Positions 53,553 to 62,905 of a stretch of DNA of 64,000 bases are shown here, in pieces. Positions within the stretch are counted from its first letter, which is position 1; each line of letters starts with the position of its first letter. Under the pieces are notes generated by a model that ran no database searches, was not told the origin of the DNA, and saw only the letters and a program-made list of their open reading frames with translations. The DNA lies in NCBI RefSeq assembly GCF_000427625.1, contig NZ_KE386569.1, positions 1,852,591 through 1,916,590 on the forward strand. Direction: 5' to 3'. A program made the position numbers and the translations under genes. The DNA is from Methylobacter luteus IMV-B-3098 (GTDB lineage: Bacteria; Pseudomonadota; Gammaproteobacteria; Methylococcales; Methylomonadaceae).

Positions 53553-54695
53553 TTAGCTGAACTCTATTAACTTGCTCATCATGCGCTCCACCCGATTATC
53601 CCAATTTTCGGCTTTTGCGGCATTGATCCTGATAGTACTTTTTTCCAGGTTATCCGTTTCAAATGTCCTATCAATGTTATGCACGAATGCATCGTAAGAT
53701 TCTGAAAGCATGACAAGATCCTCCCATCTTTCGGTGCCGGCAACCTTTGTTGAGACGATGGGGCGGCCGGAAGCCAAATATTGAAACAGCTTTAATGGGA
53801 TCAGGGATCGGCTATAGTCATTATCTTTGTGCGGCATAAGGCAAATATCCAGATTTCTGAGGAAGGAAGGCGTTTGTCCATAAGGAACGGACCCGATGTA
53901 CTTTACATTCGATAGCTTAGTAATGCCTGAAGCCTCGAGTATCCCCCCGTCAGGTCCCGCTATGAGCAATAAATAATTGGGCCTTGAAAGAGCGATATGG
54001 CGTATCAATTCGATATCAGTAAGTTGATAAATAAAATCCAGATAACCCAGCCTGGGCTGGATATTGTTTTTGATAAATGGAAAATCAGAAGGACCGGCTA
54101 TAAATCTTTCGCTGACGCCATTTTCGATAAATAAGCAATTTTTATTAAGCTTGGAAAATACAGAATGATTATTGGCTGAGGAGGTAATAACCAGATTGGC
54201 TGATTGAGCCAATTCGTTATATTGCATCATGGAAAATTCTATATTATGGTTTACATCTACTCTGAAATTATTAGTATCAACTATTTGGGTTATTAATATT
54301 TTATGAGGGATATTATTTATTAATTCAGGAATGAATTTATGCGGTGGATAAACCCACAGCACAGTATTTTCTTTTCGGTATCCTTTAAAATAAAGATATA
54401 AACGTAACAAAGCCAGCGGTGAATAACGATAATTGAACCATTTCCTTAATCGATATCCGATACCGCTTTTATTAATGGATTGCCAGAAAGGGGTAATAAC
54501 CATCAGATTTTTAGTATGTCTATGGATATTGGCCATGAACCGTTGGTCTTGGGCTTTAACAGGCGGGAGGATACAGGTAACTTTATTAATATCAGGATTC
54601 TTGGCAAGAGCTAAGGCAATTTCTTCGTAAGCTCTTCCATATTTGCCCCAATCATTCGTGAACCAGAACAGAATAATATTTTTTTTAGCTGTCAT
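53553..54695 (-). CDS. Glycosyltransferase (GT4-like)
   Basis: The 380-residue protein (ATG 54695, MTAKKNIILF; a TTG four codons earlier is possible) has a two-domain GT-B pattern. The C-terminal half is the recognisable part: LLLIAGPDGGILE, then VKYIGSVPYGQTPSFLRNLDICLMPHKDN, and a GRPIVSTKVAGTERW donor-site segment typical of GT4 enzymes. The sugar and acceptor are unknown. It probably adds a sugar to a surface glycan at the inner membrane or in the cytoplasm, in line with the surrounding sugar-nucleotide genes. Confidence 0.85.
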   Translation of the reverse strand: MTAKKNIILFWFTNDWGKYGRAYEEIALALAKNPDINKVTCILPPVKAQDQRFMANIHRHTKNLMVITPFWQSINKSGIGYRLRKWFNYRYSPLALLRLYLYFKGYRKENTVLWVYPPHKFIPELINNIPHKILITQIVDTNNFRVDVNHNIEFSMMQYNELAQSANLVITSSANNHSVFSKLNKNCLFIENGVSERFIAGPSDFPFIKNNIQPRLGYLDFIYQLTDIELIRHIALSRPNYLLLIAGPDGGILEASGITKLSNVKYIGSVPYGQTPSFLRNLDICLMPHKDNDYSRSLIPLKLFQYLASGRPIVSTKVAGTERWEDLVMLSESYDAFVHNIDRTFETDNLEKSTIRINAAKAENWDNRVERMMSKLIEFS

Positions 54696-54843
54696 TTTTT
54701 TGCCCAAAGTTAATTTGTTGCTATGCGAATATACAAAAAACTAATTTTTAGACTTCCTTATCCGCAGCGAGCGGGCATGCCTGTTACTAACACCTGCAAG
54801 TTTGAAAAAATGTCATGCTTATGCAGCATTTTTACGCCAGCTG

Positions 54844-55086
54844 TTAATGACCTCGACAACAAGAATAATTACCTTTGCTCATCGATATTGCTTCGTCGGA
54901 TACCGAGCCCCCCTGGCCTCTTGCTTCAGTCAGAATCAATAGATACTTCCGACTATTTTCCACCCGTATCGATGTGTTTTTCGGCGGCACCCGAACACCT
55001 GCATTAGGCTTTCCCCTGTAATTTCTGAAAAATGGCAAATCAGAGGCGATAACTCTCTTGGAGAACGTTAACGCTGCAAGAAGCAC
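54844..55086 (-). pseudogene. Remnant of a second glycosyltransferase (C-terminal GT4-like piece)
   Basis: An 80-residue frame contains AALTFSKRVIASDLPFFRNY and NAGVRVPPKNTS, clearly the GT4 pattern (EALAFGKPVIASDLPFFRE...AGVLVPP). N-terminal domains are absent and the tail (after LLILTEARGQGG) is unlike a glycosyltransferase, so it is a degraded fragment. It has no ribosome-binding site I can support. Confidence 0.7.
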
Positions 55087-55130
55087 GCTAATCCTGATAA
55101 GGCGACGACAGTGTATCGCTTCATCCTGGA

Positions 55131-56414
55131 TTAAAGTCTCCAGAGTTTAACGCCTTTCGGCACATCCTCTCTTTCAAGCTTGGCTTTGATATCTATGACT
55201 ATGCCCGTCTCGTCGTTTAATAAACTCACCAAATAAGACCAGTCCTTAGCTAAAAAGTAATCATGTGGCACAGCTAAAAGCACGGCATGAGCGGGTTTCA
55301 GCTCATCTTCAGCTGATAATTTAACCCCATATTCCTCCATTATTTCATTCGGATCCGACATGGGATCAAACACCTGCACATTAATGCCATAGGTTTGCAA
55401 TTCTTTATAAATATCAATGACGCGTGTATTTCTTATATCGGGAACGTTCTCTTTAAACGTAAAGCCTAAAATAGTGACCACACTGCCTCTGACACACTTT
55501 TCGGCCTTGATCAATTCCTTTACAGTCTGAGCTGCAATAAAGGTTCCCATGCTGTCATTAATACTGCGTCCGGACAGAATGACTTGCGGCGTATATCCTA
55601 AAGTTGCCGACTTATAAGTAAGATAATAAGGATCAACTCCTATGCAATGCCCTCCGACCAGTCCGGGATCGAATGGCAAAAAATTCCATTTTGTTGATGC
55701 CGCGGCTAATACATCTCTCGTATCGATATTCATTTTGTTGAAAATCAAAGCCAATTCGTTCATTAACGAGATGTTTAGGTCTCGTTGAGTATTCTCAATT
55801 ACCTTGGCGGCTTCCGCGACTTTAATCGTAGCGGCTCTGTGTACGCCGGCCGTAACCACGGATTCATAAACACCTGCTACAGTTTCTAGCGTTTCAGGCG
55901 TATCTCCCGATACCACTTTCGTGATAGTCTTAAACGTATGCACCCTATCACCCGGGTTAATTCGCTCAGGCGAGTACCCGACATTAAAGTCAATGCCCCA
56001 GATTAACCCCGATTCCTGCTCCAGAACAGGAATGCAATCTTCTTCTGTAGCTCCCGGATAGACTGTCGATTCATAAACAACAATATCGCCTTTTTTAAGT
56101 TGCTTACCCACGGTTCTTGAAGCCTTGATTACCGGCCTCAGGTCTGGTTGTTTGGCTTTATTGACCGGTGTAGGCACCGCAATTATATGAAAATCCGCCT
56201 TTTTTAAATCTTCAGCATTGCAGGTATATAAAATATTGGCTTTCTTCAAATCTTCCGCATCCACTTCATTAGTGCGCTCAATGCCCTGTTTTAGCTCCTC
56301 AATGCGTATCGAGTTTATATCAAATCCGATAACCTGTTGATTTTTAGCAAATTCTACTGCTACAGGCAATCCGACATAACCTAAACCAACTACTGATATT
56401 TTTCTGTTATGCAT
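55131..56414 (-). CDS. Nucleotide sugar dehydrogenase (UDP-HexNAc dehydrogenase, TviB/WbpA-like)
   Basis: The 427-residue enzyme oxidises a UDP-sugar to the uronic acid with NAD. The Rossmann motif GLGYVGLPVAVEFA starts at residue 10. Further family segments are VPTPVNKAKQPDL, YESTVYPGATEEDC, the catalytic Cys in GGHCIGVDPYYLTYKS and the hinge GFTFKENVPDIRN. The sequence resembles the TviB/VipA/WbpO group that acts on UDP-N-acetylhexosamine rather than UDP-glucose, but specificity cannot be fixed. Upstream lies a ruined 4-epimerase gene whose product would use such substrates. Confidence 0.92.
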   Translation of the reverse strand: MHNRKISVVGLGYVGLPVAVEFAKNQQVIGFDINSIRIEELKQGIERTNEVDAEDLKKANILYTCNAEDLKKADFHIIAVPTPVNKAKQPDLRPVIKASRTVGKQLKKGDIVVYESTVYPGATEEDCIPVLEQESGLIWGIDFNVGYSPERINPGDRVHTFKTITKVVSGDTPETLETVAGVYESVVTAGVHRAATIKVAEAAKVIENTQRDLNISLMNELALIFNKMNIDTRDVLAAASTKWNFLPFDPGLVGGHCIGVDPYYLTYKSATLGYTPQVILSGRSINDSMGTFIAAQTVKELIKAEKCVRGSVVTILGFTFKENVPDIRNTRVIDIYKELQTYGINVQVFDPMSDPNEIMEEYGVKLSAEDELKPAHAVLLAVPHDYFLAKDWSYLVSLLNDETGIVIDIKAKLEREDVPKGVKLWRL

Positions 56415-56416
56415 AC

Positions 56417-57008
56417 TTATCTCCCAATTTTGTAAAAATCTCTATACCACTCAACAAAATTGTTAATTCCGGTTTCTAATGAAGTAGCGGACTTGTAGCC
56501 CAACTTATTTACTAAACCAGAAACATCCGCATAAGTATCAGGAACATCTCCAGGCTGTAGAGGTAAAAAATTCTTTATGGCTTCCTTATTCAAACATTTT
56601 TCGAGTATTTCGATGAATGTCAGTAAATTGACGGGATTATTATTACGAATAAACATAAACAAAGACATATCCGGTCGGCTCTGCGGTCCATACACAGGAA
56701 AAAACCGCAGGCCCGTAGTCGTCAGGTTATAAAGATGACTGTAGGTGTGAGCCATCAGCTCATGCGCTTTTTTAGTCGCTACATACAGCGAAGCAGGATG
56801 ATCGACATTGTCGTGGGTGGAAAAGGGCATTTTGGGATTTGCGCCATAAACAGAACTGAAAGAAGCATAGACCAAATGCTCAAATTTCACTGTGCCAACA
56901 TCCTCTCAATATATCGATAAAACCAGCTAAATTGGAATCCACATAGGCATGCGGATGAGTCAATGAATATCTCACTCCTGCCCGAGCCGGCAGATGCATG
57001 ATCTGCAT
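56417..57008 (-). pseudogene. UDP-glucuronate 4-epimerase-like pseudogene
   Basis: Fragments of an extended SDR epimerase are visible. [22 protein letters not shown] lies in one frame (near 57008-56900). After a frameshift around 56890, [20 protein letters not shown] follows with the catalytic [11 protein letters not shown] (Tyr-x3-Lys). The gene lacks the N-terminal NAD-binding 70 or so residues. It also has an internal deletion where RPDMSLFMF jumps directly to [11 protein letters not shown], losing about 85 residues compared with full-length enzymes. The end ([14 protein letters not shown]) is intact. It is non-functional. Confidence 0.85.
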
Positions 57009-57015
57009 TAATACT

Positions 57016-57389
57016 CTTTTCATTTATACAAGTTACTTAATTCTGTTGGATGATGAATTACCGTGATGCTTTCATAACTATTAACAATAATTATTTCAAT
57101 TTAAGAAAAAGCACTTCACTACTTTATTGCTTCTTTGACTTAAAAATACTCTCTATATATAGTTTTTCAATAGGTGATATAGCGTATCTTGACAAGCTTT
57201 TAGTGTTTTTTTGCTCACTTTTCACCCAAAAAATCATTTAGCGCATCGCATATCAACTGGAACGGAAGCATGATCATTTCTGGTACTTGAACTGAGAAGC
57301 AAGCGGTGTACTCCGTTGGAAAAGGTTTCCCCCCCTGTGTCAGGATAGTTGTCATCCCATTAAAATCAGGCTCTAAATGAGAATCTATG
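57016..57389. other. Intergenic, AT-rich, no gene seen
   Basis: About 370 bp with low GC between the epimerase remnant and the transposase remnant. A 63-codon frame at 57050-57241 is AT-rich and unlike any family. It appears to be debris. Confidence 0.4.
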
Positions 57390-57985
57390 ATGGGGGCAAC
57401 AAGGAATCAAGAGTGCGCCCAAATTGGCTATCGGCGATGGCGAATTGGGATTTTGGAAAGCGGTGAGTAAACTCTGGCCGGAAACCAACCAGCAGCACTG
57501 CTGGGTGCATAAGACCGCCAATGTCCTGGAAAAGCTGCCGAAAGCCATGCAGTCCAAGATCAAAGCGGCTCTGCACAGGCCATCTGGCAGACGGAAAGGC
57601 GCTGATCAAGCATTTAACCGCTGTCTTGAACGGTTCGAGCTGAAATATCCGAAAGCGATGACGCGCCTGGTCAAAGACAAGGAGGCTATGCTGGCATTTT
57701 ATAATCATCTGGCCGAGAACTGGCAGCATATCCGCACCAGCAATCCGATCGAGTCGGTCTTTGCCATCGTCAGGCTGAGAACGACCAAAACCAGGCATTA
57801 GTAGCCGGACGACAATATTGGCAATGGCATTTAAACTGATAGAAACGGCCCAGAAAAAATGGCTGCGCTTAAGAGGCTATCAACAGTTAGCCGAGGTCAT
57901 TGCCGGCGTGAAATTCACCAACGGCATCAAACAAACCGGAGATCAACAACAGGAAGCCGCTTGCTTTTCCATAAACCGGATTTGA
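57390..57985 (+). pseudogene. IS256-family transposase remnant
   Basis: The frame from about 57396 reads APKLAIGDGELGFWKAV and HCWVHKTANVLEKLPK, the IS256 signature around the second Asp and the C/H-containing helix. RTSNPIESVFAIVRLRTTKT follows, with the catalytic Glu. A frameshift at about 57798 then separates the C-terminal piece TILAMAFKLIETAQKKWLRL in the next frame, ending at 57985. The N-terminal half is absent and no inverted repeats were found, so it is dead. Confidence 0.88.
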
Positions 57986-58066
57986 CTGTAACTTGGTAAT
58001 ACTCTGCTAATTTAACAATGTCATGGAAGTTTTATATTCACAAAGATGATTTCAATCTCTTCATTA

Positions 58067-58990
58067 CTAGCAGGTTGATGTATCAAAACCTGTTTTTTCC
58101 AGGATTGCTTTATGAAATTTTTCCGCCTCGGAGGTATGCTCGCTTAAACCTAGATCAGGAGAAATTGTTCCTGTAAACTGGCGTATACCACTCGTTTTCC
58201 TCTCATTCACCACTTCCAGAATAGTTTTCCATCCAATTTCATGTGTATCGGTGGCAAAGGCAAAAACCATCGCTAAGTCGCAAATGTTGTTAATTAGTCG
58301 AGGCACTCCCTCAGTGTAATAAAATACAGCTGCACAAGCAGATTCCTTAAACACTGAAGTCCTTCCACCGGCTGCCTGAATACGATGTGCTATGTAATTC
58401 TTTGTTTCTTCAAAATTAAGGGGCTCTAAATGATATTCAATGGAAATACGTTGAGCAAATTGAGCGAGCTCGGGCAAATTAAGTTTATCAACCAGTTCCG
58501 GCTGTCCTGCTAATATAAGTTGCAGCACTACGTGAGAACTCACATTGATGTTGGACAGCAATCTTAATTCTTCAAGTGTTTCAATATCCATATTCTGAGC
58601 TTCATCAACAATCAATACGACACGTCGTTTTTTTTGACTTTGTTCAGCTATAAATTTGACAAAAATTTGATAACGCTCGGATTTATCCTTAGCGTCATGC
58701 TGGATATTAAATGAAGCCAATACCCATGTTAGTAGATCGCCAAAGCTACTATGTGTGTTAGTGATCAACCCTACGGCGCATTGATCTTTAATTTTGCCTA
58801 ACATGCACCTGATCAATGTTGTTTTGCCTGAACCTATCTCGCCGGTAATCACTGTAATGCCGGCTTGACTCACTAACCCATAATTAAGTGTAGTTAAAGC
58901 TTTTTTATGCTTAGAGCTCAAATACAGAAACCCAGGATCAGGTATAAGAGCGAATGGTTTTTTGTTAAGTCCAAAAAATTTTTTATACAT
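58067..58990 (-). CDS. ExeA/GspA-like AAA ATPase
   Basis: The 307-residue AAA ATPase starts MYKKFFGLNKKPFAL and contains the ExeA-family SSKHKKALTTLNYGL, Walker A TGEIGSGKTTL (about 49-59), Walker B VVLIVDEAQNM and AGQPELVDKL. Members are GspA/ExeA of type II secretion and the ATPases of exopolysaccharide (PEP-CTERM/XrtA-type) loci. The context of sugar genes fits the latter, but no exosortase is in the window and no peptidoglycan-binding domain is fused. The start is 77 bases after the hairpin-free gap. It may be monocistronic. Confidence 0.85.
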   Translation of the reverse strand: MYKKFFGLNKKPFALIPDPGFLYLSSKHKKALTTLNYGLVSQAGITVITGEIGSGKTTLIRCMLGKIKDQCAVGLITNTHSSFGDLLTWVLASFNIQHDAKDKSERYQIFVKFIAEQSQKKRRVVLIVDEAQNMDIETLEELRLLSNINVSSHVVLQLILAGQPELVDKLNLPELAQFAQRISIEYHLEPLNFEETKNYIAHRIQAAGGRTSVFKESACAAVFYYTEGVPRLINNICDLAMVFAFATDTHEIGWKTILEVVNERKTSGIRQFTGTISPDLGLSEHTSEAEKFHKAILEKTGFDTSTC

Positions 58991-59398
58991 ATTTACGGCA
59001 ATAAGTTCTTAGTGGGAGCTTATCATGAAAATCTCACTGAGAGCGTGACTCAGATGATCTTATTATGCTGTACTTATTGGATAAGCTGATTCTATAACAG
59101 ATCAATGGGTGGACATCAAAAGATCCAACCAAATTCAAGCATTCCTAATATTTAGGAATAAAAAACAAACTTTATACACTGCTTTCTTTGTTTTTTATAG
59201 CGTACTTTTTGAAATTTAAATAACTCTCTCAGATTGAAATTTCCAAATGTCGCGGAGATATTATTACAATGCACAAACAGTCTAGATTAAAGAAACTTTT
59301 CTCACTAAAAAGGCCACTATTAATGTGACCTTTTTGTTTTATTATGGGTAATTTAGCTATCCAGAACCTTAAGTAAGGTCTCTATAAATGGCATTGAC
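58991..59398. other. Intergenic region between the ATPase and galU genes
   Basis: It is AT-rich and holds no gene that I accept. The only notable element is the terminator hairpin at 59307-59335. Confidence 0.5.
59307..59335 (-). terminator. Terminator downstream of galU
   Basis: AAAAAGGCCAC and GTGACCTTTTT form the stem, with a T run on either side. It serves galU on the minus strand and may work in both directions. Confidence 0.8.
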
Positions 59399-60286
59399 TT
59401 AAATTTTTTGCGTTTTAGTCAAATTTTTCAGGTAAGCTAAAAAGTCATCTTTTAGCTCTTTGTGCAGCAATCCATGTTCTACTGTTGCAATTAAAAAGCC
59501 CAGTTTGGAACCGCAATCATAGCGTTTTCCTTCAAATTCATAAGCCAATACTTGTTCGTCAACCAATAGATCAGCGATCGCATCAGTTAATTGAATTTCG
59601 CCTCCTGCGCCCCGGCCTGTCTTTTTAATTTTGTCAAAAATAGCCGGAGTAAGAATATATCGGCCTACAACCGCCAAATTTGATGGTGCTGCCTCTGGTT
59701 TAGGCTTCTCAACAATAAGCTCTACAGGCGCATATGCACCTGAAGATTCTCCCGTTTTCACGATACCGTAACTACCTGTTTCAGAGGGGTCAACTCTTTC
59801 GACACCAAGAATAGAAGTATGTTTTTGTTCATAGAGACGCACCATCTGCGCCATACATCCTCTGCCGGCATCCGCAATCAAGTCATCCGCCAATATAACG
59901 GCAAACGGTTCATTGCCTACTACAGATCTGGCACAATATACGGCATGACCTAGACCCAATGCTTCAGATTGGCGAATAAAAACACATGAAACATGCGCAG
60001 GTAAAATATCCCGAATCATGTTCAACGTTTCAAACTTACCTTTTGCTTCAAGCTCTTTTTCAAGTTCGTAAGCTTTATCGAAATGATCCGGTATAGCTCT
60101 TTTATTACGACCGGTAACAAAAATCATAGTATCAATACCGGCTGCAACAGCTTCTTCTACAGCGTATTGAATCAGCGGCTTATCAACGATTGGCAACATC
60201 TCTTTCGGGCTGGCCTTGGTTGCTGGTAAAAACCGCGTACCTAACCCTGCAACAGGGAAAACCGCTTTAGTAATTTTTTTATTCAT
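59399..60286 (-). CDS. galU: UTP-glucose-1-phosphate uridylyltransferase
   Basis: GalU makes UDP-glucose, the donor for exopolysaccharides and, here, for the cyclic glucan synthase. The 295-residue protein has [20 protein letters not shown] (14-33), the nucleotide-binding [15 protein letters not shown] and [10 protein letters not shown] with the metal-binding Asp. [10 protein letters not shown]-like [11 protein letters not shown] occurs near the C-terminus. Length is normal. It lies downstream of manC with a 38-bp tandem repeat between them. Confidence 0.96.
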   Translation of the reverse strand: MNKKITKAVFPVAGLGTRFLPATKASPKEMLPIVDKPLIQYAVEEAVAAGIDTMIFVTGRNKRAIPDHFDKAYELEKELEAKGKFETLNMIRDILPAHVSCVFIRQSEALGLGHAVYCARSVVGNEPFAVILADDLIADAGRGCMAQMVRLYEQKHTSILGVERVDPSETGSYGIVKTGESSGAYAPVELIVEKPKPEAAPSNLAVVGRYILTPAIFDKIKKTGRGAGGEIQLTDAIADLLVDEQVLAYEFEGKRYDCGSKLGFLIATVEHGLLHKELKDDFLAYLKNLTKTQKI

Positions 60287-60352
60287 TCACTTTTTCCTTA
60301 ACTTGTATAATAAATCGATAATTTTATTTATCGGTTTGCAAATTTAATCAAA

Positions 60353-60428
60353 CCGAACAATTTATATTCAACTGCATAACGTTGCAAATACCGAACAATT
60401 TATATTCAACTGCATAACGTTGCAAATA
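60353..60428. repeat. Exact tandem duplication of 38 bp
   Basis: The unit CCGAACAATTTATATTCAAC... occurs at 60353-60390 and again at 60391-60428 without a mismatch. It lies between the galU start and the manC stop. Confidence 0.95.
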
Positions 60429-60433
60429 TAGAA

Positions 60434-61837
60434 TCATTTATTACGCCCATAAGAGTCTTCAAAGCGCACGATATCATCTTCACCCAAATAACTACCCGAT
60501 TGAACTTCGACCATTTCTAGTGGAATGATGCCTGGGTTTTCAAGGCAATGCACTGTACCCAAAGGAATGTAAGTAGACTGATTTTCGGAGAGCAAGATTT
60601 TTTCCTCGTCCTTGGTCACTAAAGCCGTACCTTTTACCACAACCCAGTGTTCTGCACGATGATGATGTTTTTGTACAGATAATCTGGCTCCGGGCTTAAC
60701 TACTATGCGTTTAGTCTGGTAACGCTCACCGCTATCCACGGAATCGTAATGTCCCCAAGGCCTATAAATTTTACGATGCAATTCCGCCTCACTGCGCTTA
60801 AGTTGTTTTAGCTGAGCGACAATATCTTTTACTTCCTGCACTCTGTCTTTCGGCGCAACCATCAATGCGTCAGCGGTCTCTACAACAACCAAGTCGCGCA
60901 CTCCAATAACAGCAACCAATTTATTTTCAGCGCGTATGAAGGAATTTTCGGTATCAACGGTCAATACATCACCACTAATGGCATTGCCAAACTGATCTTT
61001 ATCGGCCACATCCCATAATGCCGACCACGACCCTACATCATTCCAACCAGCGTCCAATGGAATCACTACAGCTTTATCAGTTTTCTCCATCACTGCGTAG
61101 TCAATGGAATCTGCCGGGCATGCGGAAAAGAGCGCTTTGTCCAAACGGGTAAAATCCAAATCCACTTTAGCGGCATCAAGTGCACGCTTGCAAGCCGATA
61201 GCATATCCGGATTAAATTTGTTGAGTTCTTGCAGAAAAGTATCTGCTCTAAAGGCAAACATTCCGCTGTTCCAGAAGTAATCGCCGCTTTCTAAATAATA
61301 CCTTGCTGTGTCTAAATCGGGTTTTTCAACAAAAGCCGCGACATTAAAAGCCTCCCCTTGTTGTAAAGCATCACGCTTGATATAGCCATATCCGGTTTCA
61401 GGCTCCGTAGGTACGATTCCAAACGTAACTAATTTCCCCTGCTCTGCCAGAATCTTTGCTTGCGCAATAGCGTGATGAAAGACTTCCAGGTCCAATATGA
61501 CATGGTCCGCGGGCAATACTAACAAAACATCATCTTCGGAATCCGCTGTCAGGGCCGCCATAGCGACAGCCGGTGCGGTATTTTTACCCATAGGTTCCAG
61601 GATTATTGCGGACGGCTTAACGCCAATTTCCCATAATTGCTCAGCTAACATGAAGCGGTGATCTTCATTGCAAACAGCGATAGGCGCCTTCATTCCTGCG
61701 ACTCCACTGAGCCTAAGCACTGTTTCCTGCAACATAGTATGATCAGAAATCAACGGCAGAAATTGTTTAGGAAACTGTCCTCGAGATAATGGCCAAAGTC
61801 TTGTACCGGAACCACCGGATAAGATAACGGGAATCAT
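60434..61837 (-). CDS. manC: Mannose-1-phosphate guanylyltransferase / mannose-6-phosphate isomerase
   Basis: This 467-residue bifunctional enzyme makes GDP-mannose for polysaccharides. The N-terminal nucleotidyltransferase has SGGSGTRLWPLSRGQFPKQF (8-27) and the FVEKPDLDTARYYLESGDYFWNSGMF signature. The C-terminal cupin domain (about 360-465) carries RPWGHYDSVDSGERYQ and the metal-binding VQKHHHRAEHWVVVKGTA. Length is typical of ManC/AlgA. It precedes galU in the same direction. Confidence 0.95.
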   Translation of the reverse strand: MIPVILSGGSGTRLWPLSRGQFPKQFLPLISDHTMLQETVLRLSGVAGMKAPIAVCNEDHRFMLAEQLWEIGVKPSAIILEPMGKNTAPAVAMAALTADSEDDVLLVLPADHVILDLEVFHHAIAQAKILAEQGKLVTFGIVPTEPETGYGYIKRDALQQGEAFNVAAFVEKPDLDTARYYLESGDYFWNSGMFAFRADTFLQELNKFNPDMLSACKRALDAAKVDLDFTRLDKALFSACPADSIDYAVMEKTDKAVVIPLDAGWNDVGSWSALWDVADKDQFGNAISGDVLTVDTENSFIRAENKLVAVIGVRDLVVVETADALMVAPKDRVQEVKDIVAQLKQLKRSEAELHRKIYRPWGHYDSVDSGERYQTKRIVVKPGARLSVQKHHHRAEHWVVVKGTALVTKDEEKILLSENQSTYIPLGTVHCLENPGIIPLEMVEVQSGSYLGEDDIVRFEDSYGRNK

Positions 61838-62468
61838 ATCTTTTTATCTTCCTTTGCTTTGTTAAAAGTTATAAATCCTAACCAAAAATAATTTTAACAC
61901 TTCTTTATTAAGCCTAGATTGTTTTCAATCAATCGTGGAGTATCACATCAGTAAGACAAAACTTTTTAGGATAAGAGAAATTCTGCCTAGCAAAGCCAGT
62001 GATGCGGCGGAATAGTCGCTAATCAGCGACAATTTATTGAAACTATTCCATATATCGCTCGCACAGGCTCAGCTTAACGAAACTTGACGGCAACTTTTGG
62101 TCGTTGGCATAAAAACTTACGCACGTTATCATCACTGATCATGTAGGATAAAAAATCGTGTAATGCTTTGATTTGATTACCATACATGTCCCAAAAACGC
62201 CAATAATGATGAAGAGGTGATTTATGCATTGACGGGATTGCGCAGAGCAATTTTTTATAAATTGAACAGTTTTTGCCGTACAACATGCTCCATGATCTAG
62301 CGCTTGGCAAGAATTTACCAAGCCATGCTCGATTTGATGATTTATTAATTTGGTGAAGTATTGTATGAGCTTCATTTGAGAATGAAGCTAGATAAGCTGC
62401 TGAAATTTATTCTGCTTGGGATAATGAATCAGGAAGTATTATCTTTAAACTTCAAATTGAAGATTCAA
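61838..62468. other. Intergenic region, no recognised gene
   Basis: About 630 bp between manC and the tRNA module. It contains two short overlapping minus-strand frames (62074-62310 and 62139-62375) whose products match nothing I know; the Cys/His/Trp-rich text looks like decayed coding sequence. No promoter or RNA is supported. Confidence 0.4.
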
Positions 62469-62499
62469 GGCTATTGCATGACCACTTCGCTACGCAGCC
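62469..62499 (-). pseudogene. tRNA-Cys 5'-half remnant
   Basis: The 31 bases match the 5' half of the intact tRNA-Cys (62689-62719) at 27 positions. They are followed, at exactly the same spacing, by a copy of the terminator and of tRNA-Gly. The 3' half is missing. Confidence 0.8.
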
Positions 62500-62512
62500 A
62501 TAAAGATGAAAC

Positions 62513-62542
62513 AAAAAAGCCGCGAATGTTCGCGGCTTTTTT
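62513..62542. terminator. Hairpin terminator (copy 1)
   Basis: AAAAAAGCCGCG...CGCGGCTTTTTT. A homologous copy occurs 220 bp to the right. Confidence 0.85.
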
Positions 62543-62551
62543 TAAATACAT

Positions 62552-62626
62552 TGGAGCGGGAAACGAGATTCGAACTCGCGACCCCAACCTTGGCAAGGTT
62601 GTGCTCTACCACTGAGCTATTCCCGC
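62552..62626 (-). tRNA. glyV: tRNA-Gly (anticodon GCC), copy 1
   Basis: The 75-base transcript folds as a cloverleaf with an encoded CCA end. The anticodon loop is CTTGCCAAG, giving anticodon GCC. It is identical to the copy 220 bp away. Confidence 0.97.
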
Positions 62627-62645
62627 GTTTTAAATATTGTATAAA

Positions 62646-62719
62646 TGGAGGCTGCGAGCGGAATCGAACCGCTGTTGATGGCTTTGCAGGCCACTGCATA
62701 ACCACTTTGCTACGCAGCC
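62646..62719 (-). tRNA. cysT: tRNA-Cys (anticodon GCA)
   Basis: This 74-base tRNA has a CCA end, the TTCGATTCC T-loop and the loop CTGCAAA, anticodon GCA. It lies 19 bases from tRNA-Gly copy 1, the usual Gly-Cys pairing in Proteobacteria. Confidence 0.96.
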
Positions 62720-62732
62720 TTAAAGGTAAAAT

Positions 62733-62761
62733 AAAAAAGCCGCGTACATTCGCGGCTTTTT
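62733..62761. terminator. Hairpin terminator (copy 2)
   Basis: AAAAAAGCCGCG...CGCGGCTTTTT, a near-copy of the hairpin at 62513, exactly 220 bp away. Confidence 0.85.
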
Positions 62762-62771
62762 ATAAACACAT

Positions 62772-62846
62772 TGGAGCGGGAAACGAGATTCGAACTCGCG
62801 ACCCCAACCTTGGCAAGGTTGTGCTCTACCACTGAGCTATTCCCGC
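62772..62846 (-). tRNA. glyW: tRNA-Gly (anticodon GCC), copy 2
   Basis: Identical to the tRNA at 62552-62626, including the encoded CCA and GCC anticodon. On the minus strand the order is Gly-Cys-Gly-(Cys remnant). Confidence 0.97.
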
Positions 62847-62905
62847 GTTTCAATTTATTTAGTCATTATAGAGTTTTTCTTAATAATGTCAACTTTTGTT
62901 TTTAT

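Noticed and set aside
60353-60428. CRISPR-like repeat array
   Set aside because: The two 38-bp copies are immediately adjacent with no spacers and no cas genes; it is a simple tandem duplication.
62074-62375. Two overlapping minus-strand frames as a transposase
   Set aside because: No DDE or other recognisable motif could be found; treated as unexplained intergenic sequence.
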